Assembly (NCBI GenBank): GCA_964017155.1
Contig: OZ024864.1
Coordinates: 32,854,932 to 32,918,931, forward strand
DNA: 64,000 bases
Reading direction: 5' to 3'
DNA from: Oasisia sp. SBJ-2009
Lineage: Eukaryota > Annelida > Polychaeta > Sabellida > Siboglinidae
Every line of letters starts with the position of its first letter. Positions within the stretch are counted from its first letter, which is position 1. Below the pieces are notes generated by a model. That model did not search any database and was not told the DNA's origin. It saw only the letters and a list, made by a program, of their open reading frames with translations. Of the stretch, positions 1-12,060 are shown in pieces. A program made the translations under genes and the position numbers.

Positions 1-281
1 TAGTGTGTTTGTCCAATATCCCGCGGCAGAGAGCTTCGTAGTTACGAGTGACATTGTTTGCAAGAATCGGTCTTATCCACGTCGTAGCATTGAAGACGAC
101 ATCTTTGTCTTCCCCATCCACGCGTTGACTGGCGTCTCGTCTGCCACATAAGTTGTTCAATGGCGTCGTCGTTAGACTCTAAACAACAGACGACATTCAG
201 TCGAACTTTCAGTCTTTTACCGTGTTTATTTTAACCTCTTACATCTTTTTATGCCATTATAACGTTAGATAAACTAGTGTA

Positions 282-1641
282 GGGTAACCTGGGGCAGCCC
301 GGCCCCCCTAACGGGAAAAGTTGTGTATTTTTGTGTCCATAACTTGTCGATGCATAATTGTGCAGTAATAGTGTTGAGGCTTTGTGTATGTCACATGTCT
401 CTGAACGATTGAATAACCAAAACGTAAATTATAACAAGTTTAAAATGTACTCCAATAAAACCGTCTTGCCCCATGCCTGGGGTAAAACGGCCCCTCGCCT
501 ATTTACTCTAATAGTAGGTTTAACCGTTGTATTGATATAAAGACAATGTGTTTTATCCATTATTTATCAAAACCGTCAGTAACTACTACTATTATTATCA
601 CTCATTGTGAACAGAAATAATCACAAATCCGCAACACTCATCATGAATTACATTAGACTCATCATTGTTATGTCCGTCTTCTATTGTGTCTTCGACAATA
701 CGACACGGTCACAAAATACTGATAATATTTGTTGCACTTCTACAGTTCTCCCGCTCTATTGATCTTACAACCGAAACATCCCGGTTTCCTGCCTATCAGC
801 TCCTGTTTGTATTACTCGAAACTACGATCACCTTTGGCATCTGCACAATCACAGGCCTTAAAATCATTATAATGTTGAACATATTATACTAAAGTAATGG
901 AATGCAGATACTTCGCGGCAGATACAACAGCCTAATCATCAATCGAAACCACTCATCATTAATTAAAAATTATGTCAAAACATTACAGTTGTCATTATAA
1001 GCAATATTCTGCATTATCATTACACTCTTCTCTGAAAACACTCATCATCTTTGGAATTTGCATCATCAAATAGTTTGTAATTATATATTTAAATGATTGT
1101 GTATGCTATAAATACATTACAACTTTACTGCGTTTACATATCATATTCGTACTGCATGGCGGGGCAAGACGGCCCCGGGGGCCGTTTTCCCCCGTTCTGA
1201 CAGGGCTGTCTTACCCCATACACACCAGTGCCGACTTTTTCACCTTCACATGTAATCCTTTAATATCGCTCAAATTTCGATAAAAGTCGTTGAAAACGTG
1301 TATAGATGCGAGTGCACCAGAACCAGTCGCTGGCTAATCATCACACGGTGGACATGTTAACATCAATTTTACTAAAGAGTGATTAGTGTATGCACTGTAT
1401 TTATAATGTAGTAGTTGTTGTTGTTGTTGTTGTTGAAAATAAATTTCAATTCAATTATTAATTCAGAGGGTATGCAAAACTTTAAAGAAGGTTTATAAAC
1501 TTATTTTTGGTGGCGCTTGGCTTTGCGTTCGGTACGAGTATTTGCTAGGTGGCAGAATTATGTTCCACTATTCAATGTTCGTTTGGCAGATAAGACGCGG
1601 GGCCGTATTTCCACCAGGGGCCGTTTTGCCCCAGGTTACCC
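282..1641. mobile_element. TA-flanked TIR element (non-autonomous)
   Basis: The ends are inverted copies: GGGTAACCTGGGGCA at 282 and its reverse complement ending at 1641, each bordered by TA (280-281 and 1642-1643). A GGGG(C/T)AAAACGGCCCC-like motif recurs near both ends and internally at about 465-497 and 1157-1222, so older nested ends may be present. No transposase is seen. The TA flank fits a TA-targeting superfamily, but two bases are weak evidence. Confidence 0.55.
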
Positions 1642-2683
1642 TAACACCGCATCTATGAACAAACCGCTTCACTAAGATTATTAAGAGCTCGTCGTAAGTA
1701 AGATAGCAACAATAGCATGGAGAATAAAGAGCGTTACTAAGTTCTCGCGTTCTCGCTAAACAAATCTTTCTCTCACGGGGGTCTACAATCAAAGCAGGGA
1801 CGGATTTAGGTTTATGAAGGCAGTCTACCTCAGTCATTTTTAAGAAACTCCAGTTCATGTCGAACATTGCATTGCATTACACACCAATGTGACCTAGTTT
1901 CAGGTCTGAAACAGGGAATCCGTCCAAACCCCGTTTTTCCGAATGGTCAAAAAACGACCCGTTCGCTCGAATATCAAACTGTTATCCAGTTAACCCAGCT
2001 ATATATTAAAGACAAGTTATCGCCAGCAGCGCCGCGTGACAACAAGACGAATTGACAAAATGTGGCCCAACTAGTCAACTCTTCCTCCCACTTTATTACC
2101 CCCGTGTCCATCAGTTAACCCCTTCAGAGCACCGTGCACGGATTCCTGCCAACTACATGGTTGTGAATGATGACAACTGTAAGTTGTACCGTGTTAACTA
2201 TCTAGATGCATAAATATGTAAACTGTTACATATTATAACAACTTCTAGCAGTCAGCTTTGACTACGCTGACCATACATTCTTCTGGTCCGTTGCTGAAAT
2301 GGGGTCTTTAAACTGCGATATTCAAACATCCCTATACATAACAGGAAGAACCAGCGAGTCTTTTTATTATTGACAATGCTTATTCTGGACTGGTTTGCGT
2401 GAACCCTGCTAAACACAATAACATAGGAGGGCAGAGAGAGATGATGAATAATCACATCGAAAGCCATTTGCTTGCATTTTTACAATAGCACGTCGTACGT
2501 CACGCGATATAACGCATAACGTAATATCCTCGTTTCTAAAACCGCGGGAGTTATGCAACGTGATGATTGGCTTAAGTTCCGTCTAATCGGTTGTTGACGT
2601 CATGAAACGTCACGGTAACAACGAGTTGGCGGTTAAGAATTTCACAACAATCGCAACAGCCAAAGGCAAAAGACGTATCGAGA

Positions 2684-2925
2684 ATGACACCGAAGAAGCG
2701 ATACCAACAAATGTTCACGATGCACAACACCTCGTACGCTGGCGACAGGACGGCACAGGCTACGACATCGCTACCGCCAAACCGGGCGATTCGCTACGAC
2801 CCCTTCGATGTCAGCCAATGCCTGTCAACCGAGGAGGGAGGGACACGTGAAGGCACTGCAGGAATGTGGAGTGCAGCCGTTGACGCAGTACTCCACGGTC
2901 GGCGCATCCACATTCCGCGGTAAGG
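2684..2925 (+). CDS. unassigned possible exon
   Basis: An open frame starts with ATG at 2684 and runs about 80 codons with non-repetitive composition. It ends at a good donor sequence, CCGCG|GTAAGG, at about 2923. I recognise no domain. No partner exon was identified and no homology is claimed. It may equally be a chance frame in GC-richer DNA. Confidence 0.2.
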
Positions 2926-3449
2926 TTGTCTTATTATTTTGTTGAAGTATTGACATTTATTCCCTCTTTTCGGTTTCGATGTTATCTTTGTGTACTGTCT
3001 CAACGTTAAACAAAATCATTATAGGGTATCTTTGAATTCCAGGTGCCTCACGTGCCCGTCCCGTTCGCAGACCGAATTGCTGCGATAACGCCGACGAACC
3101 TGCTCCGACGAGTTGTCTGATAAAAAGTAAGGTTTTATAATAACAGTAGGACCATCATTTATTGCTATGACTAGGAGAACGTCCTGGGTTCCGCGGTGGG
3201 GAGATTCGGGGGGGGGGGCGTCATTTTCCAGAGGCGACAGCAGTAGACGTGACGAAAATATCTTGTTAAATGTTACGGAAACGTCCCGGCGTCGGGGGTG
3301 GGGTGGGTACCGGAGAGATTGTCACTGGGGGTCGCACACGTCCAGATAGTGAAGACTGCAGTGGACGTGACGATAGTTGGGCCGCTGTTGTTAATTTCAG
3401 TGAGATTATACTTTTAATTTATTACGGCTGTGAATGTTTGATCGCTCGC

Positions 3450-3780
3450 TCAATGTCCAGTTTTGTTTTCGGAGCAAGCCGGAAGTCAACGTGTCGATCG
3501 ACCAGTGGGAACAACGGAATCACCGACCCACGAACTGCGATCGTACCTCGTCGGCACCGACGGCTAGACGCGTTCACGGACCGACGGCCGTCGCGCGAAA
3601 CTTCACTCGCTGTCGATCGACACAACATAACACGCGTGCGCCGGAACAATACATGTCCGTCAGCGGTGATCAAGAAGCGTTCGCTTCGACCGGACTGCAC
3701 AAAACAAACATTCAGTCGAATACGCGCCGAACAACCGACGTCAAGCGAGAAGTCCGTTGCTGGTAGCCTGATACCGCTGC
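3450..3780. other. CpG-rich segment of unknown role
   Basis: This stretch is markedly richer in CG dinucleotides than its AT-rich surroundings. Open frames exist on both strands but none shows a recognisable domain. It could be an unmethylated promoter-like island upstream of the PEBP gene or part of an unrecognised repeat. Confidence 0.3.
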
Positions 3781-3799
3781 CAGGTTGCGTAGACAAAAC

Positions 3800-5950
3800 A
3801 CATGTCTATTAAGAAATGCATGCGCAAATCAAAACTTCCGGTGCTAACGAGAAAACTGGACATTTGCTACCAAACTGTGACTGTGATCGGAAACCTGATA
3901 ACTGTTTTATCAAAACATTACATTGCAAAAAGACAATGCGTTGCCATGGTAGCAATAACGCTCGTTGACGCGAACAATGAGATCACGTGGACTCTGATCG
4001 TTTCTTCTCAGTTAATAAAGTTTATGCTCCATTAACCGTGAATATATTTGTTGATGTCGTTCTATCTAGTTACGACTATTTTCAGGCATCCCAGATAAGT
4101 ACCGATCCAGCCGGTAGAAATGTTATCGATAGATCTATATTTTACATCACTAAAGTTATACTTATATAGTGCCTATAGTGCTTAGCTGCCTGCACCACTT
4201 CACATCAGATATGGCCTGTCTATATTAGCATGTACCTCCTCACATGAAGTTTTGTAATGTTATAGAGTAACTATTAATTTCAAGACGTTTGCTAGAAAAA
4301 GGACACCACTCAGACTGTGATAGTTAAAACTTACTGTCGAATGCCTCTTCAACCACTTCCACTAATTTCGGAAGATCACCATCACAGAAACACATTTAGA
4401 TGTTACAGAACAACATCTTAGTATACGTACACCCTGGTACCTTATTGCACCACGCTACATTTAGTATGGAAAACATAGCATGTAAATACACGTGTGTACC
4501 GCTACGATAAATGTTCGAAAGATAATGTTATGCAGTAAACACATAGTGGATTCACATCACACCACAGACGAACGAAGGGGCGGGTGGATGTTAAAGTTAA
4601 TGTACTTGTGTGTTGATATATAATAAAAATGTCTTCAATCAATGAGGCAACCATGGTTTATTGTAAACAAACACCTCATTAATACTTCTCTTTTGGGATA
4701 GTTATGACAGTGGGGATATATCTCGTAGGCAATTACCACCTGTTTTAAAACATCATTTGACTGCTCAGTAACTGATAATCTATAGAGATTAATGGTAGTC
4801 CTGGCCTGAGTGAGGCAGGCGTTAACCTATAAACATGTTTTTCACATGCACCTTTCCATCTGAAATGTGTTCTGGTGATGACACTTTTCAAACATACATG
4901 AAATTCAGACTTATATTGGCATTTGTTTAAATACAGATGACACATCGATTAATGGTCTTGCCATATGATCTCATGTATACTGAGCGATAATAGGGAACAT
5001 ATCATATATGGCGTTGAACTCGTTTCAAACTTATAACTAATGTCAACAGTGGGTCAAACAGGTCTCCACTGTACACAACCTACACCTTTCGACGACATGA
5101 AGCACTTAAGATGTGGTGATAGATGGATCTAAACACCGTAATTCATAAATACGGACATCATGGGCTTTGGCAGACGCCATCTATAAAAATAGCGCGAATT
5201 GTTATGTTATTGAAGGTGACAAATAACATATTTGATATCGCTATCCACCAAGCTATCCAACAACGTCAATAAAATTGCTCTAGGTGACGTAATATTTGAG
5301 ATATGGGGATATTTGTATTGACGACCGCCATCTTTAAACATGGTAGAAATAAATGCCGGAGGAGCCAAGGAATTGTATAATATTTGAAACCGGGGTCCCC
5401 CAAAACATACACTCGCATACCACAATTATTTCTCTGCCTGCCGTATTTATTCAGATACGGGGATATTGAATTTGGCAGCCATTTTGAAAAATGGTCGTCG
5501 CCACGTTATGCCCAGTTTTTGAAATTTCCACCTAGTAGAATTTTAAAGCCATATGTATATATTACTCAAAACAACAGTCAAACTTTCTTAAGTACGACAT
5601 GTCTACGGGCCTATACAGCAGGTCCTGGACTAATTCCAATAAAATAAAACAACACAGTCAGATACCACACAGAGACGTGTATTACTTGTCAGATCAAACA
5701 ATTGCTGGTCTTTTATTGAACTGCTGGCGTAAACATTATTTAACAAATTGTGACCTGCGGTAAGATTTTGGTATGGTTCGCAGCCGTGTTTCTAGCGTGC
5801 GCCAAACTGGATGGAATTGTTCATTGTGACGCAGAATCTCACGCAGTCGTCACGCCACATAACAAGATATTAAATGTTATTACGTTTCGAACGAAGTCAA
5901 ACAGTAGCGGTCTAGTACAACATCAGGAAATTAGGTAGTGGACACCGATT
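3800..5950. other. gene-poor flank upstream of the PEBP gene
   Basis: No recognisable exon was found. A frame at 5750-5938 has a hydrophobic stretch (KILVWFAAVFLACAKLDG) like a signal peptide but lacks an in-frame ATG. It is a weaker candidate for the PEBP first exon than 5962-6039. Confidence 0.3.
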
Positions 5951-5961
5951 GCTTTGGGAAA

Positions 5962-6039
5962 ATGCATTTATATCGGACAGAGACTGACTCAGTTCGTCGG
6001 ATGCTTCTGTTTGTGACGTATGCTGTTTTGGACAGGCCG
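5962..6039 (+). CDS. PEBP gene, candidate exon 1
   Basis: ATG at 5962, with a second in-frame ATG at 6001 followed by hydrophobic LLFVTYAVL. The donor GTGCAAG follows codon 26 at phase 0, which matches exon 2. A weak donor and no homology support keep confidence low. An alternative is a frame near 5750. Confidence 0.3.
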
Positions 6040-8257
6040 GTGCAAGTGACGTCGACAGCGTCGGTAGGGGGACGGAGTGTGCGCGCGGGGTGCCTATAGC
6101 CTATCACTCACTCTTGGGGCCGGTTTCATGGAGTCGCTAAGAATGTTCTCGACACTTCGATGACCATCTTAGTAAATTTACGCGATGTTTTTCAACGATC
6201 AAATACGGGTGTTTTGTTATTTCGCAAAAATGTGCCGCTAAGTAACTTTAAGAACGCGCCATGAAACTTGCACCTGTAATGTAAGGGGAAGTGTGTTATA
6301 TGAATCAGTTTCGTTAGTTGCAATATCTAGTATGTTTGTTGATAAATGGTAACATGAAGAGTAGGTTTAGACGACGTTTAGATCATCACACGAAGAAAAT
6401 AAATACTAAAATAGCAATACATTACTTTCTTCAAATATCGTTTAATTCTTTTTAGTAATTTGCAGAACGCTTTGTTTGCTTCTACAAAATGCTGCTGAAA
6501 AGCGTATGATGCCATGATACTGACTTTTAGTATTGTTATGGAAAGGATATACTATAATTTCTTTGTTGCTAGGTTTGTTGGACTGCACACAACATCGTCG
6601 AGTACATGCTGTGTAACCGCATCGACGACACACTGCCTTGCAAGGCGAACCGTCTGAGAGTGAGCACCCGGCAGGGGGCGCTCGTGTGTGGCGATGACGT
6701 CATCACGACACAGCTACACAGCATGCCCAATGTTCAACAGCCAAACAACGTCGCATTGACGGCGGTAGGGTCTACAGCTGTACGTTTGCACGCACACACG
6801 CACACGCATACGCACACACACACACGCGCGCGCACACACGCACGCACGCACACACGCACGTCTGCACGAACACATTGTGTTTTGATATCATGAGAGAATT
6901 AGCCATAATTCACTCCCTCTCTTGAGCGGTCGTCTCCATCTACCGTGATCTTCTGACAGTCTCTACCCCCTTTGTCTCCGCCTCCGCCTCCGCCTCCGCC
7001 TCCGCCTCCGCCTCCGCCTCCGCCTCCGCCTCCGCCTCCGCCTCCGCCTCCGCCTCCGCCTCCGCCTCCGCCTCCGCCTCCGCCTCCGCCTCCGCCTCCG
7101 CCTCCGCCTCCGCCTCCGCCTCCGCCTCCGCCTCCGCCTCCGCCTCCGCCTCCGCCTCCGCCTCCGCCTCCGCCTCCGCCTCCGCCTCCGCCTCCGCCTC
7201 CGCCTCCGCCTCCGCCTCCGCCTCCGCCTCCGCCTCCGCCTCCGCCTCCGCCTCCGCCTCCGCCTCCGCCTCCGCCTCCGCCTCCGCGTCGATGTAGGAC
7301 GCCCTCAATGGTTTGGTCGATGTAGGGCGCCTTCTACGTGTTGGTCGTTGTAGGGCGCCTTCTGTGTGTTGGTCGTTGTAGGGCGCCTTCTATGTGTTGG
7401 TCGTTGTAGGGTGCTGTCTAAGTGTTGTTCGTTGTAGGGTGCTGTCTAAGTGTTGGTCGTTGTAGGGCGCCTTCTGTGTGTTGGTCGTTGTAGGGCGCCT
7501 TCTGTGTGTTGGTCGATGTAGGGCGCCTTCTGTGTGTTGGTCGTTGTAGGGCGCCTTCTATGTGTTGGTCGATGTAGGGCGCCTTCTGTGTGTTGGTCGT
7601 TGTAGGGCGCCTTCTGTGTGTTGGTCGTTGTAGGGCGCCCTCTAAGTGTTGGTCGTTGTAGGGTGCTGTCTAAGTGTTGTTCGTTGTAGGGTGCTGTCTA
7701 AGTGTTGTTCGTTGTAGGGTGCTGTCTAAGTGTTGTTCGTTGTAGGGTGCTGTCTAAGTGTTGGTCGTTGTAGGGTGCTGTCTAAGTGTTGGTCGTTGTA
7801 GTGTGCTGTCTAAGTGTTGGTCGTTGTAGGGTGCTGTCTAAGTGTTGTTCGTTGTAGGGTGCTGTCTAAGTGTTGTTCGTTGTAGGGTGCTGTCTAAGTG
7901 TTGTTCGTTGTAGGGTGCTGTCTAAGTGTTGGCTGTTGTAGGGCGGCCTCTATGTGCTGCTGATGGTAGATCCGGACGCTCCGAACAGAAACATACCGAT
8001 CCATCGCTACTGGAACCACGGCATCTTCGCAGACATTACGGTAACACGCACGCACGCACACACGCACACACGCACACACGCACACACGCAAACACGCATA
8101 CACGCACACACGCACACATTTACCATGCTGGTTTCTGAAATAGCTGCCGATGGGTACTTCATGATTCAATTGTAATACGCTTAAACCAATTATAGTAATA
8201 ATACAGCTATCGCAATAGTTAAGCTATGCCCAGTAATTTAGTAACACATAACGTTTG

Positions 8258-8292
<35 letters not shown>

Positions 8293-8774
8293 AGAGGTAG
8301 AAGTAGAGACACAGACAGAGAGACAGAGAGATACATATGTTAAGTGGCATACAATGTCGGACAAAATAATGTAATTTAACTTCCCAATCCACCTGTCAGT
8401 CTTATGGTTGTTTCTTGCAAGTTTCTCAGCACAATTGTGTATTCTCGTAGGCGCAAGATTTACAGACGGGCAGCATCACTACTGGCTCCGGTCTCACGCT
8501 GACAGGTGAGTAGACTGTTGATACCACCTATTATCGCCACCCCGTGTATCACAACCACAGCCAGTGTGGATTCAGATAACTTTGCATTACATAGAATTTA
8601 GAATTTCTTGCTATTCCAGCAAAAAATTATCTTTAAAAGATCGACTTCAGTAATTCAAAAGCATTAATACGCAATAACTTTGTTAACATACCGATGTCAT
8701 AATTTTTACAGAAACTGTTGCTTTACTGCACATATAATTAATATGTTTAGTTATTATAACGTTGCACAATAATT

Positions 8775-8826
<52 letters not shown>

Positions 8827-9473
8827 TCCACGTATTGGAACTATTGAAATCGATTTTTTATCACAACGCATGCTGAATTAACATTACAACCCATCATGTC
8901 GCACACCTTCCTTTTTTTAGTAAGTTTACGAAGCACGTTTTTGGCAACCACCTCGTATGAAAAGTATATCAAGAACATTGACATTGAGAAAACAAATAAG
9001 GTGGAGTAGGGAAAACACTAATCGAATTAATATACAACACGAATAACTGAAATTATAACCAATTGAAAGGTTTGATAGCAAATGATATAATAATTAAGCA
9101 AAGGAGGCGTTTCGACCATAAATAGAATATGCAATCTGATTATGTGAAATTATAAATAACTAAACTGCCTTCATTATGTATAAATAGATAAACAGAAAAA
9201 GGAAATCCACGGTCAATTTTGAGGTCGCCGACTATTTCAGGTTACAGCCCCCCGACTCCGCCCCCTGGATCTGGAGTTCATCGCTACCAGATGTTCCTCT
9301 TCCGGCAGAACAGGACCAGTGGACGACAGATGACCGGCTTCTCGCGTCCGCCAATGCTCGGCCAATTCAACCTGCAATCTTTTATCAACAACAACGACCT
9401 GTGCACACCCGGCTCACTGATAGGTGCATTCCAGGCGAGTAAGCTCGAATATTGCATTTTGAGACCCAAATAG
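5962..9473 (+). CDS. phosphatidylethanolamine-binding protein (PEBP family)
   Basis: Five proposed exons: 5962-6039, 6573-6779, 7942-8040, 8451-8505 and 9241-9473. All have GT-AG borders and compatible phases, giving about 223 aa. The family signature is clear. Exon 3 encodes LLMVDPDAPNR followed by IHRYWNHGIF, matching the DPDAPxR and WxHW-like segments. Exon 5 encodes PPPGSGVHRY, matching the family's GxHRY anion-site segment. Exon 2 holds the N-terminal strands (NRLRVSTRQGALVCGDDV). PEBPs bind anionic lipid headgroups and can inhibit kinases or proteases; which applies here is unknown. Several cysteines and a short hydrophobic N-terminus hint at secretion, but exon 1 is the weakest part of the model. 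Confidence 0.85.
6573..6779 (+). CDS. PEBP gene exon 2
   Basis: Acceptor TTGTTGCTAG at 6572 and donor GCT|GTACGT at 6780; 69 codons, phase 0-0. It contains HNIVEYML and LRVSTRQGALVCGDDVITTQ, matching the N-terminal strand and the 'G..LTPTQ' region of PEBPs. Confidence 0.7.
6793..6875. repeat. CA/CG microsatellite
   Basis: Imperfect ACACGC dinucleotide-type repeat in PEBP intron 2, just after the donor of exon 2. It creates long spurious frames. Confidence 0.9.
6975..7287. repeat. (GCCTCC)n hexamer satellite, about 51 copies
   Basis: A near-perfect 6-bp array of about 310 bp inside PEBP intron 2. It is open in several frames, giving polyproline on + and Ala-Glu on -. These frames are composition artefacts. 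One strand is pure C/T and the other pure G/A. Confidence 0.98.
7288..7941. repeat. 28-bp minisatellite derived from the exon 3 splice acceptor
   Basis: About 23 tandem units of 28 bp, core GTTGTAGGGCGCCTTCTATG. Two variants alternate, one with GGGCGCCTTCT and one with GGGTGCTGTCTAAG. The last unit merges into the true acceptor and exon start (GTTGTAGGGCGGCCTCTATG at 7935-7954), so each unit copies a 3' splice site plus exon bases. Confidence 0.95.
7942..8040 (+). CDS. PEBP gene exon 3 (DPDAP motif)
   Basis: Acceptor CTGTTGTAG at 7941, donor ACG|GTAACA at 8041; 33 codons, phase 0-0. It encodes GGLYVLLMVDPDAPNRNIP, the central ligand-pocket signature. The acceptor and the first bases of this exon are the evident source of the adjoining 28-bp minisatellite. 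Confidence 0.9.
8041..8118. repeat. CACACG microsatellite
   Basis: CA/CG repeat beginning right at the donor of PEBP exon 3. Confidence 0.9.
8257..8300. repeat. (GA)n followed by poly-G
   Basis: Simple repeat in PEBP intron 3. A (TA)n run at 8779-8820 lies in the next intron. Confidence 0.9.
8451..8505 (+). CDS. PEBP gene exon 4
   Basis: Acceptor TTCTCGTAG and donor ACAG|GTGAGT; 55 bp, phase 0 to 1. It encodes AQDLQTGSITTGSGLTLT, the loop between the W-H and GxHRY segments. Too short to find without the flanking exons. Confidence 0.75.
9241..9473 (+). CDS. PEBP gene exon 5 (terminal)
   Basis: Acceptor ACTATTTCAG at 9240, stop TAG at 9471-9473. It encodes GYSPPTPPPGSGVHRYQMFL and then the C-terminal helix region ending with LEYCILRPK. 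Length and motif order match PEBP C-termini. Confidence 0.9.
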
Positions 9474-10832
9474 CGCTCCGATGTACATGTGATGTGTCAG
9501 TATTAGCGTTCGCCATAACTGATCAATCTAGACTAGTCACTAGAGAGATTTAATGTGATCTCCACTTGGAGTACGGCCTCGGATGCCATGTGTACTAGGG
9601 TGTTTTTGGCTCATCAATTGTTTACGTATTGACTATATCGTGTTTTAATGTTTGCACCTTTCCATTCAAAACTCTGTCTTTCAATATATCGTTAATAACT
9701 GATAATTGGTTAACTTAAGTGTTCAAGAATATTAGTTCACTGACAGATGAATATAATTTATTCACTTTGACCTTTCAATCCGTAGTTTATTTAGCTCTCT
9801 TACGTTCGATTGTATGTGTTTTACATTTATGCTGAAGTTGTAAACACCCGCGAACGTGCCATTGGCCTGGCTTTTATGGTGCATTTATTTGTTGATGATT
9901 TATATTTTTTCTTCCAGTTCACGTGCGATAACCCTTGACCCCGAGCAAGGTACCTGACTTGGTCAAACGACCCCACACGTCGTCGTGAGTGGACTGAGTG
10001 GAGAGGAAGGTGGTTGACGATGCGAACACTCGTAGCAAAAAAATTATTTATAGCATCGTTCTGTACAACGCATATTGGTTGCATTTAACATATAAAATAC
10101 AATGTTCCAACATTAAGACTGTTTTGTCAAAGCACGACTGTTTTATTTGATAGACCTAGGTAAGGGTACGGCTATGAACCGATAGAACAAAACTGTTTTA
10201 CAATATATACGAAGGCCTACTGTACGTGACTGGTGACCCTGCTTTCTGCATATATACCTTACGCAGTTGGTGACCACAGTGTTCAGCTAATATATACATA
10301 CATGCATGCATGCATGCATGTGTGACGGGTCGATTTTGTACACACACAACAACCAATCGGCACCAATCATTACTAATTTCTTTATTGTGGTCTTATGTGG
10401 TTAAAACAAAACCCCCGACACTGCTCTAGAGATGCAGTGACGCTCACATTATTTATATGAGGTCTGACGCCATCCTATAGTGGTTCACACGCTGTAGACT
10501 TACTACGTCAAGCCAGATGACCAGCCACTAGCGTTCGGAGCCCGCTGTTTATCTGTTTATTGCGTGGCTCAGCCGCCGCCGGCTTTTAAACTCTGGCCAA
10601 ACGGATGCATGACTCGCTACTCCCTCATCCTCCGTATCACCTCAACACTCCATATTTCCTTACCAGAAAGGCTCAGTAAACAGGATCTCGTGGGTGGTGA
10701 TTCGTTGACCTCAGTAAACAGGACCTAACAACTGGTCAACCTACCCCTTTTTGGAACCTGAACCACTATAATATACAGATATATGTATACATCCAATCTA
10801 CTATACCTTACACATGCATGCATACATACATA

Positions 10833-10895
<63 letters not shown>

Positions 10896-11010
10896 ATCCA
10901 AATAAATCTAAATTGGGGATCCCGCATAAACACCGTCACCAACAAAGCAAATAAGACACGGGATTTTTCAGGTAAAACGTAAATATCGGAAATGAAAAAA
11001 AAAAAACAGC
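9474..11010. other. intergenic, repeats only
   Basis: No exon seen. It contains (CATG)n at about 10300-10322, a short palindrome (CACTGCTCTAGAGATGCAGTG, near 10419) and (TA)n at 10838-10893. A twice-repeated phrase (CAGTAAACAGGA) lies near 10675 and 10713. Confidence 0.6.
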
Positions 11011-11019
11011 ATACGAAGC

Positions 11020-12060
11020 CTTGTCCGCCCGGTTCTTGAATATTTAGTCACTGTTTGGGACCCACATACTGCAAATAACATCTACAGAGGGTCGCAAGAT
11101 GGGCTACACACAAGAAACACCAAACCTCCTGCGTCAATGCCATCATCGACTCACTGGTCTGGCCCACACCAACGACGCCGTAAAAATCCAACATGAACTA
11201 TTCTACACATTTCACCATCGTCACGTCGCCATAGATTCTACCTACCTGTCCAAGCCAACAGCAAATTGAACGAGCCACAGAAAGAAAAACACCTGCAGCT
11301 GCGTCATCTCGTCCTGTGTGTCCCAGCACAGACAGGTGTCGTTCTTAGCACGGACCACATTAGTCTCGCTTAACCGACTGTCGGTCGGCTGCGGAACTAC
11401 GCCGAGAAGACAGTCTGGTTACATTAACGGCTTTTGTTTGGGTAGCAGCCGTGATCTATAAAATGCTGCCACCTCACGGACACTGCCGTAATATATATTT
11501 TTTATAAACAACTGCAAATTTGTATTTCTATTTATTTTGTGTTAATATAAGTGTAATTTTGAATAGTTTTTATAATACAGCATTATTTGATCAAAAGGTT
11601 TCCTTATTTAATGTGTATGCTATCCGTGTCGGGCTAGACAATGCTGCCACCTCACGGATACTGGTTAATCCTGCCGTAATTCTTATTTTATAAACAACGG
11701 TAAATTTGAATTTATGCTTACTTTTGTGTTAATATAAGTTCAATGGTGAATACTTTTCATATGATATTATTATCTTGTAAAACTATATCGTTATTTAAAT
11801 TTTTATTTCATAGTTGGCCTGAGAGCCAATCAGCGTCTCTACCCTAATATGGGGTAAGGCTGCCCGGATGTAGAAACTTAAGCCCATATACTGTCCCAGG
11901 CGGAGTTGAGGGGGCTTAAAAGTGCTGCCACCTCACGGAGTCTGGGTAACCGAGGCTAGGACCACACCTGCATGGAACAGTTTGCCCCAGGACATAGTGA
12001 AGACCACGTCCTGGGACTGTTACGTGACCACGCTTGCCGCTTACCTTTCAATCACTACAC
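11020..12060 (+). mobile_element. degenerate LINE 3' end interrupted by a repeat
   Basis: The fragments LEYLVTVWDPHTANNIYR (about 11030) and PAWNSLPQDIVKTTSWD (about 11965) match the C-terminal tail of CR1/L2-type LINE reverse transcriptases. Between them, 11390-11950 is a repeat carrying CTGCCACCTCACGG at 11463, 11642 and 11923. Its inverted copy lies at 60.08-61.04 kb. Confidence 0.6.

Noticed and set aside
3270..3812. 180-aa and 124-aa overlapping frames
   Set aside because: Opposite-strand frames in CpG-rich DNA with no domain, splice pattern or start context to favour one.
6940..7325. Long Ala-Glu and polyproline frames
   Set aside because: Pure translation of the (GCCTCC)n satellite; no coding signal.
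7288..7941. CRISPR-like array of 28-bp repeats
   Set aside because: Units are contiguous without unique spacers, and the genome is eukaryotic; it is a minisatellite.
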